Assembly: GCA_916048055.1 (NCBI GenBank)
Contig: CAJZHL010000029.1
Location: 171,001 to 235,000 of the forward strand
Direction of reading: 5' to 3'
Origin: Pedinophyceae sp. YPF-701
Taxonomy: Eukaryota; Chlorophyta; Pedinophyceae
DNA length: 64,000 nt
Below, piece by piece: positions 39,368 through 50,165 of this stretch; position 1 is the first letter of the stretch; the number at the start of each line of letters is the position of its first letter. The notes beneath the pieces are model-generated. The model saw only the letters and a list, made by a program, of their open reading frames with translations. It did not search any database and had not been told where the DNA came from. Made by a program: the position numbers and the translations under genes.

Positions 39368-41971
39368 CCGCCACGCACGCGTGCGGCCGCCAGGCGCCCG
39401 GCACGGCCCTCGGGCGCCGCAACACTGCCCGCAGGAGAGCCTCACTGGCTCCCCCCGGGCGCTTCCTGGCGGCTCCGACGCGCAGACGCGCGGCGCACAA
39501 CGTCGTCGTGCACAACGGCCCTCCGAACAACGTGTCGGCGGGGTGGGTCACCGCGGCGGGTGCGGAGGCGGCGCCGGGGCCCTCTGCGGGCGAGCTAGCA
39601 GCGCGGGTATCTGTAGCGCGGTCCACGGGGAAGCTCGACCTGAGCGAGCTGGGGCTGACCCACGTCCCGGAGGAGGTCCTCGAGATCAAGGGTCTCGAAG
39701 ATCTGTCGCTCGCAGGCAACAGGATCACGTGAGTCCCTGCAACCCTCAACCCCCGCGTGATGCCTCCGGCCGGCCGCCGCAGCGCCGCCCGCCGCGCCTG
39801 CGCACGCGCCCTGCGCCGCCGGTGAGCTCGTGGCCGCCGGACGCGACCGCGCGCCGCCGCCCGAGCCGCCAACGCGCTTCTCTTGCACGTCGCTGCCGTG
39901 GCGCTCGCCCGCCGCGTGGCGTCCGCGGCGCCGAGCGTGAGATCGCGCACGCTCGCTGGCGGTGCGCCGCTGCTCCGAGCGGTGTCGTTCTGACACCCTC
40001 CCCCCTTCTCGACCGTCGCGGCGCTGTGCAGAAGGCTGCCGGATGAGCTGTGCACGCTGACCTCCCTGCGCCGCCTCGGCCTCGCTGGCAACAGCCTCAC
40101 GGCGCTCCCGGACGACATCGGCGCGCTCGCGCAGCTCGAGGGCCTCTGGGTCCACGGCAACCAGCTCGAGGCCCTCCCTGACTCAATTGGCAACCTGACG
40201 CAGCTCGACACCCTCAACGCCGCCGGGAACCGCCTGACCGTCCTCCCGGCCTCCGTCGGCAACCTCCGCGCCCTCGACGCCCTCGGCCTCGCCGGCAACC
40301 GCCTGACGGCGCTCCCGGAGTCGATCGGGGGGCTCACGCACCTGTCGGCGTTGCAGGCGCACGGCAACGCGATGTCGACGCTCCCGGCGTCCATCGGCGA
40401 CCTGAAGCGCCTCCGCACGCTGTCGCTTCAGGGGAACGCGCTCACGGAGCTCCCGGAGACCGTCGCGGGCCTCACGGCGCTACAGATGTTGAACGTCGCC
40501 GACAACTCGCTGCGAGCGCTGCCGGCGGGGATCGCGCGGCTGCCGGCCCTCGCGGCGCTCGTCGCGTACGGGAACTGCCTGGTCGACCTGCCCGCGGGGC
40601 TCGCGGACGCGCCGGCGCTGGTGCAGGCGTGGCTGGAGGGGAACCCGCTGTCAGGGGGGGGGGTGTTGGGCCTCCTGGACGGGCTGCGGGCGGCGGCGGA
40701 GCGCGGGGGCGGCAGGGTGCGGCGCGTGGGGCTGGACGAGGAGCAGCTGGCGGCCGCGGGGGCGCCGGGGCCGCTGCCGGCGCAGGTGCAGGTGTCGACG
40801 TCGTTCGCGGGAAACGCCCCCGGGTACTTCAAGAGGGTCCGGGGGGGTGTTGAGGGGGAGCGCGGGGCTGTGCTGGTCGTGGCGTTCGGGAGCGCGCCGG
40901 GGGAGCCGAACTGGGGCGGCCTGCTCAAGCGCGTGCGCGCCGGTGCGAGCCCCTGATATCTCAGGAAAGGTGTTCAATCGAGAATCCTCGACTGCCCTCA
41001 CCTCTTCCTCCTCTCTTCTCGCCACAGACGAGCGTTCTCCGTCTCTTTCCCCCGCGCAACTCCTCACCCCTCGCCGCCGCGGTGACCGCGGTAAACTCCC
41101 CCCCCAATACTCCCCCGCAGGGATGGAGGCGTCCAGCAGCCCGGTCGCGGACTTCGACACGCTCTTCGTCGTGGACTCGCAGCGGTCGTGGTACGGCGGC
41201 CTCGACGGCGGCTGGAAGTCCTACCGCTCGCGCCTGGCGCAGGCCGCCGCAGGGTACGACGCCGTTGTCCTCCTGGGGGACTCCATGGGGGCGTCCGCGT
41301 GCCTCATGTTCGCCGGGCTCGCGTCCCGCGCCGTGGCGTTCTGCCCGCAGGTCGACCTCGCTGAGTCGGCGATCCGCCCGGGCTCCAGCCCCGAGGTACG
41401 TCGCCTCGCTGCCTGCTATATATACAGCGCCTACATAAACACGCCCGCCGTTTCCCCGCACCGGCCGCGTACGCTCCAGGGAGCAAACTCCTCTCCTCGC
41501 CGCGCCCGTCTTCCCCTTTCCGCACGCAATGCTTTCTCGTCTTCAGTGCGCGCGGACGTGCGTTGCTCGGCGCTCGCGTGCGGCGCAAACACGAGGCTCC
41601 GTGCGGTTGCGGCGCCGCAGACGTGGGCGGCGCTGCGGGACGTGATCGCGGAGGGACTGAGCGAGGCCCCCGCGCTGGGGGCGGGCAAGGACGAGCGGCC
41701 GGGGAGCGGCGGCGACGGGGAGGGGTCTGTGGTGATCGACGCTGCAAGTCGGCGCGTGATGGTGCACACGGGGACGTGGGCGCACGACCTGAACCAGGGC
41801 AGGATGGTGGAGAGGTTCCCGGGGGTGTGTTTGAAGGTCCACGGGGTGGACTCGCACCGTCTAGCGTTCTTCCTCGATAAGCAGGGCGACCTGGCGCCCA
41901 TCGTGCAGGCCGCGGTGGAGGGCGCGGCGGGCCTCCGGGACGGGCCCGTGCGCATCGCGAACCTCCTGTGA
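39364..41971 (+). CDS. Leucine-rich repeat protein fused to an alpha/beta-hydrolase-like domain
   Basis: Exons 39364-39728, 40032-40942, 41121-41395 and 41621-41971, with phases 2, 1 and 0 all matching, give 633 aa. The N terminus (MTATHACGRQ, Arg/Ala/Pro rich to about residue 45) may be a transit peptide. About ten 23-residue LRRs of the LxxLPxxIGxLxxLxxLxLxGNxLT type fill residues 90-330, as in plant intracellular Ras-group LRR proteins. After AVLVVAFGSAPGEPNWGG comes FDTLFVVDSQRSWYGG and VVLLGDSMGASACLMFA, a GxSxG nucleophile elbow, then RAVAFCPQVDLAE and a C-terminal VCLKVHGVDSHRLAFFLDKQGD, with an acidic/His pair fitting a catalytic triad. Intron 2 ends in AATACTCCCCCGCAG. Substrate unknown. 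Confidence 0.85.
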
Positions 41972-42338
41972 AGGCCGCTCGGCGGACTGCGGCCACGCTG
42001 TCTCGCACGTGGGTCCTCCACCGTTGCTGCGGACCTGTTACCGGTCAATGCGCTCCCTGCCGCCCGCCTGTCTTGTTCGGCGGCACAGACGTAGATACGC
42101 ACGAGTATCCGTTCGTCTTTGTTTGTTGGTGGGACAAACAAACACAGCTGCGGGCGCAGGTGTGGTGGGTCCCACCATCTGCCGCTGCAGCGTGCTCTTT
42201 CTGCGAGCGGGTAGCTCTTCCTCCACCGCGTCGCTGCTCTCGGCCGCCCCCTTTTTTTTTCCTTGTTCAACGCGACCTCCCAGGTCCGCGGTCCGGTTCG
42301 ACGCGTTTGTCAGACTGAGTCAGTCACATGCACCATTA
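41972..42338. other. Convergent intergenic region
   Basis: 367 bp between the hydrolase-fusion stop and the stop of the calmodulin-like gene. It includes a T-run at 42250-42260 and a lower-GC stretch at 42305-42345 at the 3' end of the latter. Confidence 0.4.
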
Positions 42339-43645
42339 TTACATGAGCATCGCCTTAAACTCGGGGTACTCGAGGAGCCCGGAGTCGTCCTTGTCCAGTT
42401 CCCGGATCATCTTCTCGATGTCGATCGTCAGCCCGAACTCCTTGATCGTCTCCTTCAGCCGCGCCGCCGACACTGACCCACTCTTGTCCGCCGCGCCGCC
42501 CATGGCCACGAAGGCCGCCACGATCTCCGACTCGTCGTCCTTCCGCGCGTTCGCCTGCTTCTGCGACTCGATCACCTTGAGGAATTCCCGGAACTCGATC
42601 TGCCCGCTGTTGTCCTCGTCCACCTGCCACGGCGCACGCGGGGGGTGTGTTGACGCGTCAGGGGGGGTCGTATTGCGCGGGGAGGGGCGCGGCGCGTCGC
42701 TGCGGGCCGCGGGTGCGCGCGGTGCGGCGCTGCGGCGGACGTGGCGTGGCGTGGGCGGCGCTTGGGGGCCGACGAGCGTCTGTGCCGAGGTCGCGAGTGC
42801 GGCAAAGAGCGCGGGCGGCGGCGTAGGCGCGACGTGACGCGGCGGGGGCCGCGCGGAGGATGGAGACGCACGCGAGCGCCCGGCGGAGGCGCGGAGCCCG
42901 GCGTTTGCCGCGGCGTTGGCCGGGCGCTGCGCGGAGGCAGGCGCCGCGAGCAGGGCGGCCCGCGTGCGCCCGGGAGGGGCGCGGGAGCGTTTCGGGGAGC
43001 GCGCCTGAGCGATCATGTTGAAGAGCTCGTCCTCCGTGGGCTGCTGCCCCAGGGCCTCGAGCGCAGTGCGCAGCTCGGAGACGTCGATCGTCCCGCTCCC
43101 TGCAAACGCAATATCGAGATTTCGCGAGTGCTCGGCCGCGCGCGGCGGAATGCGGCCACGGGACGGCGCGGAGACGTATGCGAGGCTCAGGAAACTGCCG
43201 GAGACGCGCCGCCGGGCGCAACGCGTTCGCGGTGGTGCACAGGACACTGAGAGAGGGGCGGGCAGCCGTTACACTGCGTTGCCCGGCGGGGCGCGTGACG
43301 GGCCTGCTGGGCAGTTCGGGGGGTGTTCTCGCACGGGGGCTGCGTAAAGGTTGATTTTCGTGGCAGCACGCGCTGCTTTCCGGGGCCAGAGGGCAGCGAC
43401 GCATGGCAACGGGCGCCCGCGCGCGGGAGGGTGCGCGCGCGCCCGGGCCGCGCGGTCTCGGGATGGTGAAAATCATACGCCGTCGAACGCGGCCGAATTC
43501 CGCGGGCGCGGTTGCCTCGCGGCGACGAAACACGTGCCACGAGAGCGCAGCAGGCCCCTCGCTGCGCCTTGCGTCGCGTACCGTCGGCGTCGAACTGCGC
43601 GAAGGCCTTTCGGCACATCGTGATCTCGTCCGGTGACAGCCCCAT
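42339..43645 (-). CDS. Calmodulin-like EF-hand protein
   Basis: Exons 43645-43582, 43099-43005 and 42623-42339 (phases 1 and 0) give 147 aa, the usual calmodulin/centrin length. EF-hand 1, DADGSGTIDVSE, is assembled across the first splice. EF-hand 2, DEDNSGQIEFRE, follows the second splice. EF-hand 3 is degenerate (ADKSGSVSAARL, no good ligand set). EF-hand 4, DKDDSGLLEYPE, is intact. The order helix, loop, helix is preserved and the start MGLSPDEITMCRKAFAQFDA fits the family. Intron 2 needs donor CAG|GCGCGC (GC type). It may be a flagellar or signalling calcium sensor; the sequence alone does not separate calmodulin-like, centrin-like and dynein-associated members. Confidence 0.88.
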
Positions 43646-44185
43646 CTTTTCCCGCCACAACCAACACTCAGCCGCCCCGCTCGCTGCCCCTGCGCCCCTG
43701 GGTGATTGCGCGCACTCGACAACCCTCAACGAAGCTCTGAAAACGCGAAACCGTGCTTCCGATCACCTCTACGCCGCCTGCTACGCAAGTGCTGCCGCGG
43801 GCGGCCCCGGCGGCCCCGTTGCGCCCCTGCGGGCGCGGAACGCGGCCCGAGAGTGGCCCCGGGGGACTACCAGCGCGTGCGCGCTGCGAGAGGGGCGCTC
43901 CGGAGATTTGGGTGCGCGACGACGCGGGCAGGGCCGCTGCACCGCTGCGCACCGCGAGACCAGCCAAGCTCACTGCGGTTCGACGCGTGAACGGCGGCGA
44001 TAAAGCAGCTTGTTGGTAGCGGGCCGGGGAGCCCCATAGGCGCGATGATCGGCGCTCAGACGCACGCTGCGCGGTGCCCCGTACTAGTTTGCAAGGGCCT
44101 TGGGGCTGGCCGGCGACGCGGACCCCCTCCCGTGCCCGTGCGGCGCGCTATGTGCCCGCCAGTGCTCCGCCGCGGCGTTGCGTGC
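43646..44185. other. Divergent intergenic region
   Basis: 540 bp between the ATG of the calmodulin-like gene (-) and the preferred ATG of the TPR gene (+). Two further in-frame ATGs for the TPR gene lie at 44045 and 44150, so part may be coding. Confidence 0.4.
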
Positions 44186-45449
44186 ATGGGCGGCAACATC
44201 AAGTACCCGGCGGAGCTGGACGAGTTCAACCCGTTCGAAATCTTGCGCGTGGGGAAGGGCACCACGTTCGAGGTGCGCGTGCGGCGCGGGAATCGGCCTC
44301 TTTGTGCGCGCGATGCATCTGTGCGCCCGATCACGGGCACCCCGCGCCGAGATCCGCGCTTTTTCGCATCTTCTCCGATCACCTGTACTGATCTCTGGGA
44401 TTTGGCTCCGCGTTCGCGCAGGGGCTGCTGCGGGCGAGGGAGATAGCGGCACAGAATGCCCAGGGTGACGCGCAGAAGCTTGCCGACATCGAGAAGGCCT
44501 TCCGCGTCTTCGTCGACGGCGCGAAGGAGCGCTTCATCAAGCAGGTGCGGCCCGCGGCCTCGCACGGAGCCGCCGCGCGGCGCCGGTCGCGCACTCTCAC
44601 GCTGACACCGCGCCACGTCGTGCTGTTTCGAGCCGCCGTCAGGAGGTGACGCAAGCCCTCGCTGTTCAGCATCAGCGTGGGATCGCTGAGGCGCTTTTGC
44701 CGCGCGAACAGGGGCTGGCCAGCTCATCGCCAGCGTGGCCCCTGTTCGCGCGGCAAAAGAGCCTCAGCGATCCGACGCTGATGCTCAACAACGAGGGCTT
44801 GCGATTCAGCATCGCCGCCGCGCGCACCGCCCGGCCCGCGCCCGCGCCCGCGCGCAGCCGCGTGCTTTGCGGCCCGATGCTGCCGGGTCTGTGTGCGGCG
44901 GCGCAGGTGGCCCAGGCCCCGGACAGCCACCTGGCGCACTTCGAGCTCGCGAACTTCTACCAGACCGTCGGCGCGCTCGACGAGGCGGAGGAGTCCTACC
45001 GGCGGGCGATCGCACTGAACCCCAACCACGTCGACAGCCTCAACAACCTCGCCACGCTCCTGCAGGTCTGACGCAGCCCGCACCGACGCTCGCGGCCCGC
45101 GCAGACGCGTCCGGGACGAGCGAACATAGAATATCGATCTGATATCGATACTAAGCGAGGGGGGGGCTCGCGGCTGTGTGCGGGGGCGGAGAGAACGTTT
45201 CGCGGCCGTGCGCTCGCTTGCGTGCAGGAAGCGCGTGGGAGGCCGCAGGAGGCGGTGGAGCTGTACGAGCGCGCCGTGGCGGCCGCGCCGGAGGACGTCG
45301 ACGTGTTGTTCCAGTACGCGTTGTGCAAGCTGGCCCTGGGGGACTCTGGGGGGTATAGGGAGCTGGTGGAGAAGATCGTCGGGATCCAGCCGGAGCTCGC
45401 GGAGCACCCGCTGATCAAGGCGCAGGCGGCCCGGCTCGGCGAGAGCTGA
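44186..45449 (+). CDS. TPR-repeat protein
   Basis: Exons 44186-44272, 44422-44544, 44907-45065 and 45228-45449, phase 0 throughout, give 196 aa from MGGNIKYPAELDEF; in-frame ATGs at 44150 and 44045 could extend it. Exon 2 is a helix (REIAAQNAQGDAQKLADIEKA). Exons 3-4 hold two TPR units: HFELANFYQTVGALDEAEES then YRRAIALNPNHVDSLNNLATLL, and GRPQEAVELYERAVAAAPEDVDVLFQYALCKLALG. It ends LIKAQAARLGES. Exons equal repeat modules. Intron 2 contains a long hairpin (44650-44803). Function beyond protein binding is not evident. Confidence 0.8.
44650..44803. repeat. About 70-bp near-perfect inverted repeat inside an intron
   Basis: The left arm, 44650-44721, and right arm, 44736-44803, pair with only a handful of mismatches (for example CGCAAGCCCTCG against CGAGGGCTTGCG at the outer ends; TTTTGCCGCGCGAACAGGGG near the loop). 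The loop is about 14 bases. It lies wholly within intron 2 of the TPR gene. The size and shape are those of a small-RNA precursor or a tiny fold-back/MITE element. Confidence 0.9.
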
Positions 45450-45764
45450 GCGGCGGTGTGAGCGGGTGGCGGTGCGTGCAGCCTGGCCGGGGCCTGCGTG
45501 TGGCGCCGCGACGGTGCGCTGCGGCGGATGAGCGTGAGCGTCGCTCGATCTCGGGGAAGCACCGCCGTGCGGGTGCTCGTGAGCCCCGAATCACTCAACA
45601 CAGAAGATAATAATGAGAATAAGAAAAACATGATATCAAGTAGAAATTTGCAACAATGATAGGAATAACGAAGGAGATGAATGCGCCCTCCTCCTGCGCG
45701 ACGCCATACGGACGTGCGCCACCTCCCACGTCGCACCGCGTCACACCCCCCCCCACCCCTTGCA
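45450..45764. other. Convergent intergenic region with AT-rich island
   Basis: 315 bp between stops of the TPR gene (+) and the HAD gene (-). From 45593 to 45675 the sequence is strongly A-rich (AGATAATAATGAGAATAAG), as expected for 3'-end signals in both directions. Confidence 0.5.
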
Positions 45765-47352
45765 TCACGCCCCCTCCACCTTCACCTTCTTCCGCGCCGG
45801 CGGCCCCGCGCCCTCCTCGAGCGCCAGCACCAGCTGCACCGCCTCGAGCACATCCCCGCACACGTGATCCGCCGGGTCCCTCTCGTCGTTATCGCAACCC
45901 TCGCCGCCGTGCCACGCGCCCGTGCGCACCAGTATCGGCACGAACGCCGCGCCCGCGGCCCGCGCCCCGCGCACGTCGCTCGCGGGGTTGTCGCCCACCG
46001 CGTACACGCGCCGCATGTGCAGCGCGGGGTCCTCGTGCAGGTCGGCGTGCAGCTGCGCCTCCATCAGCTTCATCGCGTACACGTACGGCTGCGGGTGCGG
46101 CTTCCCGTGGCGCGTGCACGCGAGCTCCTGGCCCGGGCGGACGGCGCGGAAGAGCGCTGCGAGGGCGTCGTAGAAGGCGCCGGGGCCGAGGCGGGGCGGC
46201 GCGGTCGCGGAGGGGAACCTGCAAGACAAAGAGCGCGCGTCTCGTGAGTGCGGGAAACGGGCCGTGCCTCTGTGCGCGTGTGCGGTGCTCGTCGGCCGCG
46301 CGTGCGGCATGGTTCTGTGTGGTTTGCGCGGGTGCCGCGACGCACGATGCCTCGCGCACGTCGCTGTTGACACCAATCGCACCACGCGCAGCTGCGTGCA
46401 GGAGCGGTGCCGTTGACGGCTCGCGCTGCAGCCGGGCGGAGGGGGCGCACGTGAAGTCGAAGTTTGTGAAGAGGAGCTCCACGGGCTGCTCGCCCGGCGG
46501 CGCGGGCGATCCGGGCGTCCCCGTCGACGTCAGGAGGTCGACCATGACCTGCAGCTCCGCATGCCAGTCCTCGGGCATCTCGAGCACGACGATCGCGGCG
46601 ACGGGCTGCTTTCCGACCGCCGCGTACGGCGGCCGCGGGCCCAGATCCAGGTGCGGCACCTGCAAGGACCTCAGCCACCGAACACGGACGTCCGCGCACT
46701 CCTCGCGTGGCCAGCGCGGCGCGTCGTTCGCGCGCGGGACACCGACGCACCAGCTCCGGGCGGCACTTTGTGTACTCGAGCATGGACGCGACGTTCTGGA
46801 AGCCGTGTTCCCGCAGGATCTCCTTCGCGCCGCCCTTGGCCCGCGTGCGGCCCGAGACGAGCACGAGGCGCTTCCCGAAGCGCTGCGCCTCGTCCTGGAG
46901 CGCGGTATGACACATGACCATGCGCTCGCGCGGCCAGGGCAGCTGGAGGTCCCTGCTCAGTCGGGCGGCGCGGCCGGCCTCGAGCTCCGCGCCGTTGTTG
47001 GTGATGGCGCAGTAGGGCACGCCGGCCTTGTTGACCAGCTCGATCGCGTCCCTGGCGCCGGGAATCGGGTCCTTTCCCTGCAGCGAAGCCGCGCGCTGGT
47101 TGAGAGCGTGCTGAGGGCTCGCCTGTGAGAGAGACATTGGCTTTGCGGTGCGCGCTGCAATGCCTATGGGGCGAGGATTGGAAATCTAGCAAATTGCCGC
47201 CGTCGGGTGCCGTACAGACGCCTGGGCAGCGTGCAGAGAGCTGTGGGAGGCATCCTCCTCCTCGGGGGCGCTCGCACCTTCATGAGCACGCCGTCGATGT
47301 CGAAAATGAACCCGAAGCCCCCCTTCTTGATCTTCTCCTCCGCCTTGCCCAT
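45765..47352 (-). CDS. HAD-superfamily hydrolase, CECR5/HDHD5-like
   Basis: Exons 47352-47278, 47077-46751, 46659-46451 and 46218-45765 (phases 0, 0, 2) give 354 aa. GFGFIFDIDGVLMK holds the nucleophile and acid Asp (DxD). IPGARDAIELVNKAGVPYCAITNNGA is motif II with the cap start. The family-specific PVAAIVVLEMPEDWHAELQVM and VELLFTNFDFT follow. The last exon has GKPHPQPYVYAMKLMEAQL with the conserved Lys, YAVGDNPASDVRGARAAG (acidic motif IV), ILVRTGAW and a Lys-rich end ARKKVKVEGA that resembles a short nuclear-type basic patch. Human HDHD5 is mitochondrial with unknown substrate; here no presequence is visible. Confidence 0.88.
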
Positions 47353-47561
47353 CGCGACGACCCCGCCCCTCCAGCACCCGTCCCCAAGACTACCACCACC
47401 TCCCTTTCGATCTCTTACGGCGTCTCCCCGCTCCACCAAGCCTCAACGCCGCACCCCCGCAACTCACCGCGGGCCCCGCCCCACGAACCCACAAGCACCC
47501 GCCCCGGACACGCACCAGTCACACTCGCGTCACACCCCCCTCCAAACAACCCCACGCCCCC

Positions 47562-48401
47562 TCAGTCCGCCTCCGCGTACGCCTCCCGCTCCTCCTTCGC
47601 CATCTTCTCGTACAGCTTGTACAGCACCTGGCTCCTCCGGTACCGCGGATCCGACTGCAGCACCGCCGCCAGATCCTCCAGCACGATCCGCCGCTTGCGC
47701 TCCGCCTCCGCGGCGTACGTGTCCTCGATCGTCGCCATAATCGCCGCGTCCTCCTTCGCCTTCGCCTCCTCCGCCTCCGCGGCCGCCCCCGCCGCCGGCT
47801 GCGCACCCGACGACGGCCCGGCGCCCGGCGTGGACCTGCTGAGCTTCGGTGCGCCCGCGAAGGTCTTGGGCTTCGCGCCGGTGTTCTTCAGCGACAGGCT
47901 GGGCCCGCTGAACCACACGCCCGCGGGCCCGGCGGGCCGCGAGAGCTTCGCCTTCTTGTCCGCGGGCCCTGCGTCCGCGGTGTCGGCCTGCCGCCGCTTG
48001 CGCCTGCGGGGCGCGGGGGGGCGCGCGCAGGCTCGGTCGGGCGCGGAGGGTGGTGCGGGGTGCGGGAGCGGCGCGGGCGGGCCTGTGGCGGGCCCAGGGG
48101 TGTGATGGCGGGCGGGGGGCGTGAGGAGGGGGTGTGATGGCGCAGGAACGGTCGGGGTTGCGGCAGGGGTGGCGGTCGGGACCTTCGCGGAGCGATTCCG
48201 GCCACGATCGCGGCGAAAACACGTACAAGACACGTCGAACGTGCGACTTGCGGGGGCGAGGAGCAACGACACGACGTCTCCGTGGCTCCGCCACCGACGC
48301 CAGCAGCGGACCACGCGCGCGCCGCGCGTCAGCGGCGGCCACACTCCAGCCACGGGGCCGGAGACACCTCGCCGCTCAACGATCCTCAATCGAGAAACCA
48401 T
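47562..48401 (-). CDS. Unknown Lys/Ala-rich protein, 5' end unresolved
   Basis: The frame is open from ATG 48401 to stop 47562 (279 codons). The last 150 residues look real: RKRRQADTADAGPADKKAKLS (basic, nuclear-signal-like), GVWFSGPSLSLKNTGAKPKTF, and a helical C terminus IMATIEDTYAAEAERKRRIVLEDL and VLYKLYEKMAKEEREAYAEAD. Upstream of RKRRQ an excellent acceptor (CCCCGCGCCCCGCAG) suggests an intron, with a candidate donor after RNRSAK near 48178, but phases were not reconciled. It lies 49 bp beyond the TAF4 stop on the same strand. No family recognised. Confidence 0.5.
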   Translation of the reverse strand: MVSRLRIVERRGVSGPVAGVWPPLTRGARVVRCWRRWRSHGDVVSLLLAPASRTFDVSCTCFRRDRGRNRSAKVPTATPAATPTVPAPSHPLLTPPARHHTPGPATGPPAPLPHPAPPSAPDRACARPPAPRRRKRRQADTADAGPADKKAKLSRPAGPAGVWFSGPSLSLKNTGAKPKTFAGAPKLSRSTPGAGPSSGAQPAAGAAAEAEEAKAKEDAAIMATIEDTYAAEAERKRRIVLEDLAAVLQSDPRYRRSQVLYKLYEKMAKEEREAYAEAD

Positions 48402-48450
48402 AACTTGTCATCAACATTCAATATTCAGATATGTTGACGGGGGCGGGGTC
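48395..48450. other. AT-rich island 3' of TAF4
   Basis: A lower-GC stretch (CATAACTTGTCATCAACATT and following) fills the 49 bp between the TAF4 stop and the next gene's ATG. It probably serves as the 3' end signal of one and the start region of the other. Confidence 0.4.
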
Positions 48451-49672
48451 TCACGTCTTCAGCAGCAGCTCCATCTCCGCCTTGCGCTCCTTCCGCTTCG
48501 ACGCCGCCTCGCGCTCGTCCTTCACGACCTTGACCACGTACCGCCGCGCCTCGCTGCGCACCTCCACCTCCCACCCCCACTTGTCCAGGTCCAGCCGCAC
48601 GCGCGACATGTCCACCAGCCGCTGCAGCACGCCGCCCACGTGCTGCCCGACCGCGCTGTCCAGGAACGTCCGCGCGCTCACCGCGGGGTCCCCGGCCATG
48701 CCGCGGTCCCGCATCTGCGCCACCACGGCGCTCCGCGCGCCCTCGCCGAGCACCGACACCTTGGGCGGCCGGTACCTGCGCGCGTCGGGGCCGCGGGGCG
48801 CTGCGCGGCGGTGAGCGTCCTGGGCCGCGCCGTCAGCGACGTCGCGTAACAACACCGAGGCACACGCACACAGGGTTTGGCGGCGCGTGGGTTCGTGGGG
48901 GTTGGTTTCGCCGCGAGTGCGCTGCGCGGCGGTGCAGGGCGCAGGGAGGGGGCGGCGGGGGGCGCGCGCACCCGCTCGCGGCGAAGCGGCGCCCGTCGCC
49001 GGCCACCAGTTGTGCCTTCATGTCGTCCGTCATCGCAGGGGCCGCCTGGGCCATCTGGGCCTTCCTGCGCTGCGCCCAGTCTTTGCAGTATTTTTCGAGG
49101 ACCGGGTAGGCCTGGTCGCCCAGGTCCGGGCAGAGCTCCCGCAGCTTGACCGCGAGGTCAGCCTTCGTCACCCTCCCGGCCTTGACGCCGGGGATGAGCG
49201 GCTCGAGCTCCTTCAGCGCGGGTCGTTTCTGCGCCAAACTGACCCAGAACGTGACCATCTTCGCCAGCGTGTCCGCCGCGCTCCTCTCCCTGTCGCCCCC
49301 CCCCTGCTGCCTGTTCACGGGCTTCTGCTCGGCCTCCGCGAAGCCCTGCGCCTGCTGCTGCTGCGCCTGCGGTGGTCGCGCGGCCGCGCCCGGCGGCTGC
49401 TGCGGCGGCGGGCGCTGCAGGGTGGGTGCGCCGGGGTTGGCAGCGGCCAGGGCAGGCCTCTGGAGCTGCGCGTGGTCGAGCTGCCCGGGATGAATGTACG
49501 GGTTGCCCGCTGGACGCATCGCTCCCGGGTGCTGCGGAGCGCCTCCGGGCCCGGGGCCGCCGCTAGCGGGCTGCTGCTGACTGGCCGGGGCTTGGGCCGC
49601 TGCTGGGGCGGAAGACGGGGGTGACGGACCCCCTCCGCCCGTGCCCAGCAGAGCGAGCTCATCCTCGTCCAT
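48451..49672 (-). CDS. TAF4: TFIID subunit TAF4-like protein
   Basis: Exons 49672-48972 and 48775-48451 (phase 2) give 341 aa. The N-terminal 120 residues are Gln/Pro/Gly-rich (QQQPASGGPGP; PPQAQQQQAQGF). Residues about 130-195 form a helical domain (TLAKMVTFWVSLAQKRPALK, then TKADLAVKLRELCPDLGDQA) resembling TAFH/RST. The second exon has ARTFLDSAVGQHVGGVLQRL VDMSRVRLD, fitting the TAF4 histone-fold, then the charged C-terminal DEREAASKRKERKAEMELLL. Order and spacing match TAF4, though it is much shorter than plant or animal versions. It would pair with TAF12 in TFIID. Divergent from GluRS. Confidence 0.72.
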
Positions 49673-50165
49673 GCCCGCGCGGGGTCGCGCCGGTAGGGCC
49701 GCGGCGCACGGCGGTCGCCCGCGTCGTGTTGTGTGGGCAGCGGTGCGGCGTTGTCACCTCCGCACGTCCGAGGATGCGCGATCGAGCGCCGCGGCGGGCC
49801 TCCTGGTCGTGCGCGGGATCTGGTCGTGTTCGGTTCGTGCCCGCTCGGCCCCCGCGCGCTCGCAGAATGGCAGCAGGAAGCACCAAGGGTGCCTACGGGC
49901 TCCCGTGGACGCGGGGGGGGTTTCGCGTCGAAGCGTACGGAAGTTATCGCGAGATATGGAAATAAACGACGCGTTCTGGGCCGCGGACCTGAGTAACTCG
50001 GCCTGTGCGGCGATGTCCTGCGTCGACAAGGGGAGTGAACGAAGTCCGACCGCGCGCGGCCAGGGGCCCGCGGGCCGGCGAGCCGCCGGCGCGGCGGAGT
50101 GCCGGCCCCGCTGCGGCGCCGCCCGCACAACCCCTGAGCCCGCGCAGTCGACGGTTCTGGGCGCA
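49673..50165. promoter_or_regulatory. Bidirectional 5' region of TAF4 and GluRS, with possible uORF
   Basis: 493 bp separate the two ATGs. A 32-codon ORF (49867-49965, MAAGSTKGAYGLPW) ends upstream of the GluRS ATG and could act as an upstream ORF. No core promoter motif is obvious. Confidence 0.35.
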
